NCBI RefSeq assembly: GCF_046127645.1
Contig: NZ_CP175919.1
Source of the DNA: Clostridium_F caseinilyticum
GTDB taxonomy: Bacteria; Bacillota; Clostridia; Clostridiales; Clostridiaceae
Length of the DNA: 64,000 nt
Strand: one strand, 5' to 3'
Part shown: piece after piece, positions 56,008 to 64,000 of the stretch
Position numbering within the stretch: position 1 is the stretch's first letter
Layout of the letters: every line of letters starts with the position of its first letter
Made by a program: the position numbers and the translations under genes
Notes under the pieces: generated by a model
Told to the model about the DNA's origin: nothing
What the model saw: the letters and a program-made list of their open reading frames with translations, nothing else
Databases searched by the model: none

Positions 56008-57120
56008 ATGGAAAAATTATTAATAGGTGAGGTTATTTATAGATTAAGAAAAGAAAAGGGTATTACTCAGGAACAATTATCAAATTTTATTGGAGTATCC
56101 ACAGCAGCGGTATCAAAATGGGAAAGTGGGATTTCATATCCCGATATAACTTCTTTACCAGTTATTGCAACATTCTTCAATGTTACTATTGATACGCTAT
56201 TAAATTTTAAAATTGAACTTTCAGATGATGAAGTTATGAACCTATTTAGTGAATGTGAGAAACTATTTAGTAGTGGAAATTTAAAGAAAGCTATAGATAA
56301 GAGTAAGGAATACATAATAAAATATTCATCAAGTTATTATTTAAAGTTTAGGATAGGATTCTTATTTACTATGTATTCATGGAAAAATACAGATGAAGGA
56401 AAGGGAATGGATATGATAAAGTATTCTATTGAATTATATGAAGATATAGCTAAAAATTGTACAAAGATAGAATTAGTTGAACAAGCTTTATTTCAATTGG
56501 GAGCATTATATCCATTAATAGGTGATGAGGATAAAGCTATAGAAGCCTTAAATAAAATTAACAAAAGTGAGCTTGATCCTAATCTTATACTTTCTAGCAT
56601 ATACATGAAGAAAAATGAATTTAAAAAAGCAAGGGAGATGCTACAAAGCAAATTATATAAAAGTATTAATGATATAACATTTTCATGTTTGGGTATGGCT
56701 AATTCATACATACAAGATAAAAAAGATTTAAGTATGGTTGAGAAATATTATAATTTATCAATTAACATTAAAAAACTTCTTTCACATAATGGCGATTCTG
56801 CATTACCCTTATCAACAGAGTATTTAAATTTTGCACAGGTTTATTTAAAATTTGATGAAAGTAAAAAAGCGATAGATATGCTACATAAAATGATAGAAGA
56901 TATAAGAAAACATGATATTAATAAACCAGAAAACTTTAGAAAAATTTGGTACTTTAATGAAATTCCAGAAGGAAAGAAAACTATGACTATAAATTTATAT
57001 GAAAACATATTTAAAATATTTGAATCTACAGAATTTGATTTATTAAGAAAAAATGAAGAATTTATTGATATAATTAATGATTTAAAAAAGTTAGAGGAAA
57101 AATATCTGAGTAATAAATAG
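56008..57120 (+). CDS. XRE-type regulator with TPR-like C-terminal domain
   Basis: 370 residues. An N-terminal HTH_3 domain (about 5-63: LRKEKGITQEQLSNFIGVSTAAVSKWESGISYPDI) and a long helical region (about 75-365) with TPR-like repeats (ALFQLGALYPLIGDEDKAIEALNKI). Such layouts occur in peptide-responsive or cell-state regulators. The nearest possible target is the POT transporter gene 164 bp downstream. Site GGGAGTGATAGGGA. Confidence 0.83.
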   Translation: MEKLLIGEVIYRLRKEKGITQEQLSNFIGVSTAAVSKWESGISYPDITSLPVIATFFNVTIDTLLNFKIELSDDEVMNLFSECEKLFSSGNLKKAIDKSKEYIIKYSSSYYLKFRIGFLFTMYSWKNTDEGKGMDMIKYSIELYEDIAKNCTKIELVEQALFQLGALYPLIGDEDKAIEALNKINKSELDPNLILSSIYMKKNEFKKAREMLQSKLYKSINDITFSCLGMANSYIQDKKDLSMVEKYYNLSINIKKLLSHNGDSALPLSTEYLNFAQVYLKFDESKKAIDMLHKMIEDIRKHDINKPENFRKIWYFNEIPEGKKTMTINLYENIFKIFESTEFDLLRKNEEFIDIINDLKKLEEKYLSNK

Positions 57121-57283
57121 ATCTTACATAATATATTAAAGTGATAAAAATAATTGTATGCTCGATAAATTTATAGATATAGGTAATAAAGAGAAAAGGG
57201 ATATTGAAACTATTGTATAAAAATGGAATATATGTTAAAATTTAATTATATACAAATATTTACAATAGAAAGAAGGGGATTGT

Positions 57284-58687
57284 ATGTCATCAAACGTAAA
57301 GGAAAAGACTCATCCAAAGGGATTTTGGTTGATATGTTTTACAATCTTATGGGAAAGGTTTAGTTATTATGGATTAACTTCATTAGTAATATTATATTTT
57401 ACTGCTAGTATAGCTCAGGGCGGTGTTGGGTTATCAACTGGTGAAGCTACTATGCTTTTTGCTTGGTTTGCAGGTTTAGTTTATTTAGCACCAGTAATTG
57501 GTGGAATTTTGGGGGATAGATATTTAGGACAACAAAAGTGTATAATCATAGGATCTTTTTTAGCAGTACTAGGGGATTTGTTTTTGTTTTTTAGTTCAGG
57601 AAGCATAAGTTCAGTATATATTTCTTTATTTATATTAATTGCAGCTAATGGCTTTTTCAAGGCAAATTGTGCAAACTTAGTTGGAGATTTATATCCTAAG
57701 AACGCATCTTCTACTAAGGATGCTGCATATAATTTATTTTATAGTGCAGTAAATGTAGGTGCATTTTTTGCTCCAATAATAACTGGTTTAATAGCGGATA
57801 ACTGGTTTGCAGTAAAAAAAGGTAATGAAATTATATCATATGGTTATAAACAAGTATTTTTAGTATGTGCAATTGGTATGTTAATAGGAGCTGTTGCATT
57901 TACAATGCTAGCACCAAAATATTTAGGAAATATAGGTAAATATCCTGCAACTAAAAATATGGAAGGCAAAAAAGTTGAAAATAGACCACTTACAACTCAA
58001 GAGAAAAGAAGATGTACCGCAATGTTTATTATAACTGTATTTGTTATAGTATTTTGGACAGGATATTTTCAAAGTCAGAACTCATTTTTAATATATAGTA
58101 GAGATCATGTAAATAGAACTATTGGTGGATTTGAAATACCCGTAGCATGGCTTACATCACTTAATGCCATATTATGTGTATTTTTAGCACCTTTAATAGG
58201 TTCCTTTTGGATAAAACTATCTAAAACCAAAAAAGGTGATTTAACTATACCTACAAAAATGGGGTTAGGAATTTTATTAATGGGTATTGGATTCTTTATT
58301 ATGGTATTATCTGTTTTATCTACAGGAGGAACTGGAGAAGGCGCAGCAAAAGCTAGTCTTGGTTGGATATGCTTAACTTATGTATTTAATACAGTAGGTG
58401 AAATATGTTTATCTCCTATAGGACTTGCAATGTTTAATAAATTATCCCCAGATAAATATAAAAACTTTTTTATGGGAATATGGTATACATCAACTTTCTT
58501 TTCAAGTTTAATTTCAGGAAAACTTGCAGCCTTTACAGAAAATATGGGATTCTTATCTGTATTTAGATTAATATATATTTCAATGTTTATAATGGCTGCT
58601 ATATTATTCCTTATGAGAAATAAACTTCATCATATGATGACAGACGAAGATTTAGAATTAAAAAATTCAACAAATTTAAATGCTTAA
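57284..58687 (+). CDS. Proton-dependent oligopeptide transporter (POT/PTR2)
   Basis: 467 residues with about 12-14 membrane spans. WERFSYYGLTSLVILYF near the N-terminus (ExxERFxYYG, proton and peptide binding) and the PTR2 signature NLFYSAVNVGAFFAPIITG near 160 are clear. Imports di- and tripeptides with protons. A regulator with TPR repeats is encoded just upstream. Confidence 0.93.
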   Translation: MSSNVKEKTHPKGFWLICFTILWERFSYYGLTSLVILYFTASIAQGGVGLSTGEATMLFAWFAGLVYLAPVIGGILGDRYLGQQKCIIIGSFLAVLGDLFLFFSSGSISSVYISLFILIAANGFFKANCANLVGDLYPKNASSTKDAAYNLFYSAVNVGAFFAPIITGLIADNWFAVKKGNEIISYGYKQVFLVCAIGMLIGAVAFTMLAPKYLGNIGKYPATKNMEGKKVENRPLTTQEKRRCTAMFIITVFVIVFWTGYFQSQNSFLIYSRDHVNRTIGGFEIPVAWLTSLNAILCVFLAPLIGSFWIKLSKTKKGDLTIPTKMGLGILLMGIGFFIMVLSVLSTGGTGEGAAKASLGWICLTYVFNTVGEICLSPIGLAMFNKLSPDKYKNFFMGIWYTSTFFSSLISGKLAAFTENMGFLSVFRLIYISMFIMAAILFLMRNKLHHMMTDEDLELKNSTNLNA

Positions 58688-58783
58688 TTAAAGTATAATA
58701 TATTTATTATTTTTTAGTTTGGATATAGTCTTGTTAGTTTGAACATAATTAAATATTTGAGTTTTTAGAAGTCCACTTATAAG

Positions 58784-58813
58784 CAAGCCGGTATATAAAC
58801 CGGCTTGTGTTTT
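58784..58813 (+). terminator. Intrinsic terminator
   Basis: CAAGCCGGT (58784-58792) pairs perfectly with ACCGGCTTG (58799-58807), with a T tail; one of the few GC-rich stems here. The remainder of 58688-59082 shows no gene. Confidence 0.85.
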
Positions 58814-59082
58814 TATATATTGGAAGTATTTTGTTGTAATGAATTTTTATAATATTTTGTATAATTTTAATTTTTATAGTAAGATATAAAATTAGGTTTA
58901 AATATTTGTATATAAGAATTATTTAATTTTTTAGTAATTAATTTATACAATAGCATAGTATAAAATGCTACAACATTGAAAAATGCACCTAGATATTATA
59001 TGATAATGAATACAACCGTTAACTTACTAAAAATATATAGACAAATAGTATAATATATTATTTTATATTGCGGAGGGATATT

Positions 59083-59445
59083 ATGTACGAGTCAAGAGAG
59101 AATTATTTAGAAACTATTTTAATATTAGAAAATAAAAATGGTAGTGTAAGATCTATTGATATTGCAAGGGAGCTTGATTTTAGTAAACCAAGTGTTAGTC
59201 ATGCAGTAGGTTTATTAAAAAAATCTGGACACATTAATATAGATAGTAAAGGATATATAACACTTACTGATATAGGTCGCGAAAAAGCAGAAAGTATATA
59301 TGAAAGGCATGAGATATTAACTAAATTTTTTATTCAAATAGCAAAGGTATGTGAAGAAATAGCTGAAAAAGATGCTTGTAAAGTTGAACATGTAATCAGT
59401 GATGAAACTTTTCAAGGTATTAAAGAGTTTATGAAAAAGTGGTGA
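59083..59445 (+). CDS. DtxR/MntR-family metal-dependent regulator, short
   Basis: 120 residues: a winged helix (about 1-65; SIDIARELDFSKPSVSHAVGLLKKSGHI) and a dimer domain with YERHEILTKFF and CKVEHVISDE, whose His and Glu match MntR metal ligands. The first-helix position that is Asp in MntR is Asn in SRENYLETI. About 20 residues shorter than MntR and without an SH3 domain. ATG 59083 follows GGAGGG; the in-frame TTG 59068 lies before it. The AraC gene begins 4 bp later. Confidence 0.87.
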   Translation: MYESRENYLETILILENKNGSVRSIDIARELDFSKPSVSHAVGLLKKSGHINIDSKGYITLTDIGREKAESIYERHEILTKFFIQIAKVCEEIAEKDACKVEHVISDETFQGIKEFMKKW

Positions 59446-59449
59446 TGAA

Positions 59450-60220
59450 ATGACAGAAATTTTTTATGCTGTAGATCATGTGCTTTTATTAAATGGCTAT
59501 GATGATCCAGAGAAGCATAAGCATTGGGCAAAACATTTACTTATTAGTTTAAATGGAAAATTCAATTGTTTAATTGGAGATAAAAAGATGAGTTGTGAAG
59601 GAATTATGATATCTTCTAATGTGTTCCATACTATTGAAAGTAATGGTAAATATCTTTTAGTATATATATTTGATGAAACTACAGACATATCTAAAGAAAT
59701 GGAAAAAACATATTTAAAAAGTAGAGATCATTATATTCTGAAATCAGATACTGTAGAAGAAATAAAAATAATTTGGAATGATAGTATAATGAAGAGAAGT
59801 GATTTTAAAAGAATAAAAGAGAATTATACTAATGTTTATGAGAAAATATTAAATGTTTGTGATTTAAATGTAAAAACACCACATATAAAAGATGATAGAA
59901 TTAAAAAGGTTTTAAAGTTACTTCAAGATAGAGAAGAAATCACAGATGGTACTATAGGAGAACTAGCTCAAATAATTTGTTTATCTGAAAGTAGACTTTC
60001 TCATTTATTTAAGAAAGAGACTAAGATATCCCTAAATAGTTTTTTAGTTATTACAAAAATTGCTAAGACTTATGAATACATATTTGCAGGGAAAAATATT
60101 ACAGAAGCATCTATAAAAGCTGGGTTTTATAGTCCGTCTCATTTTGCTACTACTAATAAAAATATGTTTGGAATATCCGCAAATGGATTTAGAAAACAGG
60201 TTCGATTTATACAAGTATAA
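59450..60220 (+). CDS. AraC-family regulator with cupin-like N-terminus
   Basis: 256 residues. An about 100-residue beta-rich cupin-like ligand domain precedes two helix-turn-helix motifs (about 155-250; GELAQIICLSESRLSHLFKKETKISLNSFLV, ITEASIKAGFYSPSHFATTNKNMFG). Coupled to the DtxR-type gene by a 4-bp gap, so metal- and ligand-responsive regulators are made together. Target unknown. Confidence 0.85.
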   Translation: MTEIFYAVDHVLLLNGYDDPEKHKHWAKHLLISLNGKFNCLIGDKKMSCEGIMISSNVFHTIESNGKYLLVYIFDETTDISKEMEKTYLKSRDHYILKSDTVEEIKIIWNDSIMKRSDFKRIKENYTNVYEKILNVCDLNVKTPHIKDDRIKKVLKLLQDREEITDGTIGELAQIICLSESRLSHLFKKETKISLNSFLVITKIAKTYEYIFAGKNITEASIKAGFYSPSHFATTNKNMFGISANGFRKQVRFIQV

Positions 60221-60324
60221 TATAGTTTTTATATTTAAAGTTAAAAATGAACTTACTAAATTATTATAATAGTTTAAATTTAGCTATTATTTAGAAGTTT
60301 TATTTTCAATCCTTAATTATAATG

Positions 60325-60362
60325 AAAGGCATAGTCAAAAGATAAAAGACTATGCCTTTTAA
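60325..60362 (+). terminator. Intrinsic terminator
   Basis: AAAGGCATAGTC (60325-60336) pairs perfectly with GACTATGCCTTT (60348-60359). It lies 27 bases before the next start. Confidence 0.85.
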
Positions 60363-60386
60363 AATTATGAGAGGAGATAAAATAAA

Positions 60387-61556
60387 ATGAAAAAAGATAA
60401 GATTATTTTTAGAAAAGGGATATATAATTTAAATAGAGAACCTAATTTTAATTTCCAATTAAATCGGGTAATAATGTGGAATGAAGGCAATTTGGAAGAG
60501 GTTAAAAAAATTTCTCATAAGATAAAGAACAGTGAAACTTGGAAAAAAGAATTAATAGTACTGGGGGATAAAGCCAATAGGGAAGAAAGAATAAAAGAAG
60601 CTATTGCCTATTATAGAATGAGTGAATTTTTTATGTATGATGGTGATATAGATAAAATAAAATATTATAAATTAGCTACAGACATTTTTTATAATTATTA
60701 TAAGGAGTATTTTGAAGATGGAACTGTAATTAAATATGAAGTACCTTATGAAGAAGTAAAGCTTCCAATATTATATGCCAAAGCAGTAGGAGAAAAAAAG
60801 GATACAATTTTGCTTCATGGCGGAAATGACTCTTATATGGAAGAATTATTTTTTCCAATGCTTTATTTTGCAAAGAAGGGGTTTGATGTATATCTTTTTG
60901 AGGGACCAGGGCAAGGTGGAGTTATACGCACTCAAGGAAAGCATTTTACTTATAAATGGGAAAGTCCTGTAAAGGCAGTTATGGATTATCTTGATATTAA
61001 TGATGTTACTATTATAGGTGCATCATTAGGAGGAATGCTAGCACCTAGAGCAGCCGCTTATGAGAAAAGAATTAAGAGAGTTATAGCATGGTCTATTTTC
61101 CCTAATTTCCTTTCTGTCATATTAGGTACATCTAATAGGAGTTTTAAAGAAATAGTAAAGATATTAATAAAATTTCGTATGGGATTCATATTTAACTTAG
61201 CTTTTAAAATTGGAGCAAAAAAAGATCCTACAGTAGACTGGGGAATTCGGCATGGCATGTATGCCTATAATGCAAAGTCGCCTTATGATTATATAATTAA
61301 ATTAAATAAATTTCAAATGCTAGATGTAGCAAAGTTAATTGATCAAGACGTTTTAGTTATAGGAGCCAATAAAGACCATTTTATTGATTATAGGCTTTTT
61401 AATGAAGAATTAGATTCTTTAATAAATGTACATTCTTTAACATTTCGTTTATTTACAGAGAAAGAAAATGCTTCTAATCATTGTAATATTGGAAATACAA
61501 AACTTACTTTAGATACTATGATCAATTGGATAGAACTAATTAAACAAGTGAATTAA
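60387..61556 (+). CDS. Alpha/beta hydrolase
   Basis: 389 residues: a helical N-terminal region (about 1-115) then an alpha/beta-hydrolase core with oxyanion motif HGGNDSYMEE (about 143), nucleophile elbow GASLGG (Ser about 213), a late Asp in ANKDHFID and a His in SNHCNIG. Looks like the FrsA/dienelactone-hydrolase-like group with an N-terminal cap. Esterase, thioesterase or C-C hydrolase is possible; substrate unknown. Confidence 0.82.
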   Translation: MKKDKIIFRKGIYNLNREPNFNFQLNRVIMWNEGNLEEVKKISHKIKNSETWKKELIVLGDKANREERIKEAIAYYRMSEFFMYDGDIDKIKYYKLATDIFYNYYKEYFEDGTVIKYEVPYEEVKLPILYAKAVGEKKDTILLHGGNDSYMEELFFPMLYFAKKGFDVYLFEGPGQGGVIRTQGKHFTYKWESPVKAVMDYLDINDVTIIGASLGGMLAPRAAAYEKRIKRVIAWSIFPNFLSVILGTSNRSFKEIVKILIKFRMGFIFNLAFKIGAKKDPTVDWGIRHGMYAYNAKSPYDYIIKLNKFQMLDVAKLIDQDVLVIGANKDHFIDYRLFNEELDSLINVHSLTFRLFTEKENASNHCNIGNTKLTLDTMINWIELIKQVN

Positions 61557-61764
61557 TATATTTGTCTATTTGGAGTTAAGGCTGACATATTGGAGTGAAC
61601 AAGGCTCTTTTAATATGTTATAATACATTTAGTTAGTCATGCATAACTTTAAAAAGATCTTTATTCAATTCTAAATGATAAAGAAAAATTTTATTTAATA
61701 TATCTTCTTTAATGTACTTAGATGCAAATTAAATACTAAATCTTTAAAAAGGAGTGGACAGCCT

Positions 61765-62736
61765 TTGGAAAAAAGGAATATAAAAGAAAATTATTTTATG
61801 TTTGATAAGATTACAACAGTTATAGAAAAGGATATAGATGATTATCGTACTGTTTATAAGATGAATTGTCAGGAAGGATACGGTTTTATAACTGTTTATC
61901 AAGTTTTCCCAGGAATCAGACTTTTATATAACGAGTTTGATGCTATAAGCTGTTATTGTGGTAAGCAATCCTGTGATAATATTATGGAAATTAACTATTG
62001 TTTAGAAGGAAGGCTAGAATGTGAACTCCAAAATGGATTTTATTTATATATTGGAGAAGGAGACTTTTCTGGTTTTATGATGAATAATCATTCTATAACC
62101 ACAGGGTTTCCTCTTAAGCATTATAGAGGAATTTCTGTAGAACTTCATTTAGATGAAATAGAGTATACACTTTCTACAATTATGAAAGAGATGTTTATTG
62201 ACATTAGAATATTGAAGGATAAACTTATTTCTAAAAATCAATATTTTATTATGAAAGCAAGAGACGAAATTAAACGTATTTTTTCAGAACTTTATTCTGT
62301 TTCGTTAGAGGTACAAAAACCCTATTTTAAACTAAAGACTTTAGAACTCCTTTTATTTTTAAGTAAAATAGATATTTGGAAAGAAGATGATCAGCAGCTT
62401 TATTATCCTAAACATCAGGTTGAAGTTATAAAGAAAATTCAAAAGCAAATGACGGACAATCTAAAAAGGCGATATACTATTGATGATCTTGCAAAAGAAC
62501 ATGGAATTAGTAAAACATACTTAAAGAATTGTTTTAAAGGTGTTTATGGAATTTCTATTGCAGCTTATATGAAAAAATATCGTATTGAATACGCAGCTGT
62601 ATTACTTAAACAAACTAGGAATAGTGTTGCAGAAATTGGAGTTAAAGTTGGATATGAAAATCAGAGTAAATTTGCAGCAGCTTTTAGAGAAATCATGGGA
62701 GTGAATCCTACGGAATATCGTAAAATAAATGTCTGA
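61765..62736 (+). CDS. AraC-family regulator
   Basis: 323 residues, with an about 200-residue N-terminal sensory region (NIMEINYCLEGRLECELQNGFYLYIGEGDFS; cupin-like) and a C-terminal two-HTH domain (YTIDDLAKEHGISKTYLKNCFKGVYGISIAAYMKKYRIEYAA, then VAEIGVKVGYENQSKFAAAFREIMGVNPTEYR). Start TTG about 11 bases after AAGGAG. AraC regulators of this length next to ABC exporter-fold pairs often control siderophore-type transporters; the gene at 62953 fits that. Confidence 0.87.
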   Translation: MEKRNIKENYFMFDKITTVIEKDIDDYRTVYKMNCQEGYGFITVYQVFPGIRLLYNEFDAISCYCGKQSCDNIMEINYCLEGRLECELQNGFYLYIGEGDFSGFMMNNHSITTGFPLKHYRGISVELHLDEIEYTLSTIMKEMFIDIRILKDKLISKNQYFIMKARDEIKRIFSELYSVSLEVQKPYFKLKTLELLLFLSKIDIWKEDDQQLYYPKHQVEVIKKIQKQMTDNLKRRYTIDDLAKEHGISKTYLKNCFKGVYGISIAAYMKKYRIEYAAVLLKQTRNSVAEIGVKVGYENQSKFAAAFREIMGVNPTEYRKINV

Positions 62737-62790
62737 TTGGAGCTAAAATTGACTTTTGAGAGTTGGAGTATAGATTAAAACAATGATAAG

Positions 62791-62830
62791 ATAGGCTTAG
62801 TTAGTTCGAACTAACTAAGCCTATTTTTTA
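62791..62830 (+). terminator. Perfect 17-bp palindrome with T run
   Basis: 62791-62807 and 62808-62824 are exact reverse complements with no spacer (centre TTCGAA), then T6. It works as a terminator with a 4-base loop. The core TTAGTTAG...CTAACTAA also resembles a DtxR-type operator, so a double role is possible. Confidence 0.8.
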
Positions 62831-62952
62831 TTTATTATAGATTTGAAATAAGTGATGGTGTATAGAAAGGAGTGATTTAATATTGAAATAGAGTTAAAAA
62901 ATTATGCAAATATAGCAAAGGTATTTAGTGTACAAGGAGTGTGATTTTTAAT

Positions 62953-64000
62953 ATGGAAAATACAAAAGTTGAATCCCCTATTTTTAGACTTAGAGAATTT
63001 GCTAAACCTCATAGGGTTAGTTTTATAGGTTCTGTATTACTAGCCATTATTGGTGTGGCATCTGGGATGATTCCATATTTTGCTGTAGCAAATATGGTGG
63101 TTAAGTTAATTGGAGGAGAAAAGAATATATCTTACTATGTGTTTTGGTGTTCTTTAGCAGCTATAGGGTTTATTTTAAATACAATTTTTATGAATTTATC
63201 TACAACTATTTCTCATACAGCTACTTATGCTACTTTAGAAGAGATTAGGCTAAGATTGGTTTCAAAACTTTCTAGGGTTCCTATGGGATACATTGTAGAA
63301 ACTCCATCTGGTAAATTGAAAAGTATTATTGTAGATCAAGTAGAGAGTATTGAGTCTACTTTGGCTCACTTAATCCCAGAAATGACATCAAATATTTTCG
63401 TACCTATAGCTATTGTTGTGTACATGTTTATTTTAGATTGGAGAATGGCATTGGTATCTTTTATTACATTGCCAATAGGATTTTTGTGTTATAAAGGTAT
63501 GGCTAAGGATTATGAAGAGAGATTTAGAGGTTTTGTAGCAGAAAGTAAAAAAATGAATAATACAGTTATTGAATATGTAAATGGAATTGAAGTAATAAAA
63601 GCTTTTAATCAATCTGCAAATTCTTATGAAAAATACACAGATGCAGTAACAGGAAATGCGCATTATGCTGTAAATTGGATGAAAGATTGTCAAGTTTTCA
63701 TGTCTATGTGCTTTACAATATGGCCTGCAGTTTTGCTATCAGTATTGCCTTTTGGTTGCTATTTTTATATGAAGGGAAGTCTTACAATTCCTGTATTTAT
63801 TACTATAGTTATATTATCTTTAGGAATAGTTGAACCAATTCTTTCAGCTATTAGTTTTACCGACAGAATTGGGCAAATAAGAACTGTTGTAGGAGATGTA
63901 TATAAAGTACTTGAAGCACCTGAACTTCAACGTCCTATTGAAGAAAAAAGTTTAAATGATTTAACCATAGAATTAAAAGATGTAAAATTTTCTTATGATA
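62953..64000 (+). CDS. ABC exporter-fold ATPase/permease (truncated by window end)
   Basis: The open frame begins at ATG 62953, about 12 bases after AAGGAGTG, and runs past the end of the window. The 349 visible residues are a six-span type IV (exporter-fold) membrane domain (about 20-320) and the first strand of the nucleotide-binding domain (IELKDVKFSYD). An AraC regulator precedes it. Such genes usually come as heterodimer pairs; the IrtAB-like siderophore importer or a drug/peptide exporter are both possible. Confidence 0.85.
   Translation, partial: MENTKVESPIFRLREFAKPHRVSFIGSVLLAIIGVASGMIPYFAVANMVVKLIGGEKNISYYVFWCSLAAIGFILNTIFMNLSTTISHTATYATLEEIRLRLVSKLSRVPMGYIVETPSGKLKSIIVDQVESIESTLAHLIPEMTSNIFVPIAIVVYMFILDWRMALVSFITLPIGFLCYKGMAKDYEERFRGFVAESKKMNNTVIEYVNGIEVIKAFNQSANSYEKYTDAVTGNAHYAVNWMKDCQVFMSMCFTIWPAVLLSVLPFGCYFYMKGSLTIPVFITIVILSLGIVEPILSAISFTDRIGQIRTVVGDVYKVLEAPELQRPIEEKSLNDLTIELKDVKFSYD

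Noticed and set aside
62868..62943. Possible 20-codon leader peptide between AraC gene and ABC gene
   Set aside because: A good AAAGGAG lies upstream, but the only start in the long frame would be ATT, and the TTG in the other frame is followed by a stop after one codon.

Overview
The window is about 64 kb of very AT-rich, densely coding DNA. A/G-rich ribosome binding sites (AGGAGG-like), TTG and GTG starts, short intrinsic terminators and the gene content (PyrR-regulated uracil permease, AsnA, L-lactate dehydrogenase, lipoprotein-linked ABC importers, C_GCAxxG_C_C protein, Tm-1/PEP-hydrolase pair) point to a low-GC anaerobic Firmicute, most likely a Clostridium related to C. sporogenes / C. 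botulinum group I. The species is an inference; no rRNA or tRNA gene was seen.

Layout. 0-5.6 kb: pyrimidine salvage (sigma-A promoter, PyrR attenuator, pyrR, uracil permease), an AP endonuclease, an rRNA methyltransferase and a small beta-carbonic anhydrase-like protein. 5.7-8.2 kb: molybdate importer modA-modB, with modC 320 bp further on. 8.3-10.5 kb: a YpmS-like membrane-anchored protein, a patatin-like lipase and a 51-residue protein. 10.7-24.4 kb: a corrinoid methyl-transfer region with four UroD-family methyltransferases of two subtypes, one B12-binding corrinoid protein, an ATP/[2Fe-2S] reductive activator (RACo-like), a CobW-type GTPase, an NhaC-family antiporter and a full methionine-type importer (metN-metI-metQ). 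A complete IS with 15-bp inverted repeats sits inside this cluster. The two subtype-A methyltransferase genes share an unusually well conserved upstream element.

24.8-36.4 kb: a MORN-repeat protein, a DUF4153 membrane protein, an Old Yellow Enzyme homologue, AsnA, a decayed Rieske-domain fragment, topoisomerase III, a membrane-anchored MutS-like ATPase, a ferredoxin-type aldo/keto reductase and a YbaK-family deacylase. 36.7-41.6 kb: a TudS-like desulfidase co-transcribed with a four-gene sugar/polyol-type ABC importer. 41.8-44 kb: ldh and a FadR-type regulator, divergent, with a TGGTNNNACCA operator next to ldh and a consensus Rex box in front of the regulator.

44-52 kb: assorted redox and membrane genes (C_GCAxxG_C_C, TDT transporter, an 18-Cys Csp-like protein, YwbE, a chemotaxis receptor, MarR + flavodoxin, glyoxalase-fold, Ogt) interspersed with remnants of an HD-GYP protein and a nitroreductase. 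52-55.5 kb: the Tm-1/PEP-hydrolase locus. Here an AraC-type regulator carries a TIM-barrel sensor that is a paralogue of the enzyme encoded two genes downstream, with a Tm-1-like (UPF0261) protein between them. 56-64 kb: an XRE regulator, a POT peptide transporter, DtxR- and AraC-type regulators, an alpha/beta hydrolase, another AraC regulator and the start of an ABC exporter-fold gene cut off by the window end.

The two loci most worth a second look are the corrinoid cluster with its dedicated methionine-type importer, and the split Tm-1 system with its enzyme-like transcriptional regulator. Neither can be assigned a substrate from sequence alone.
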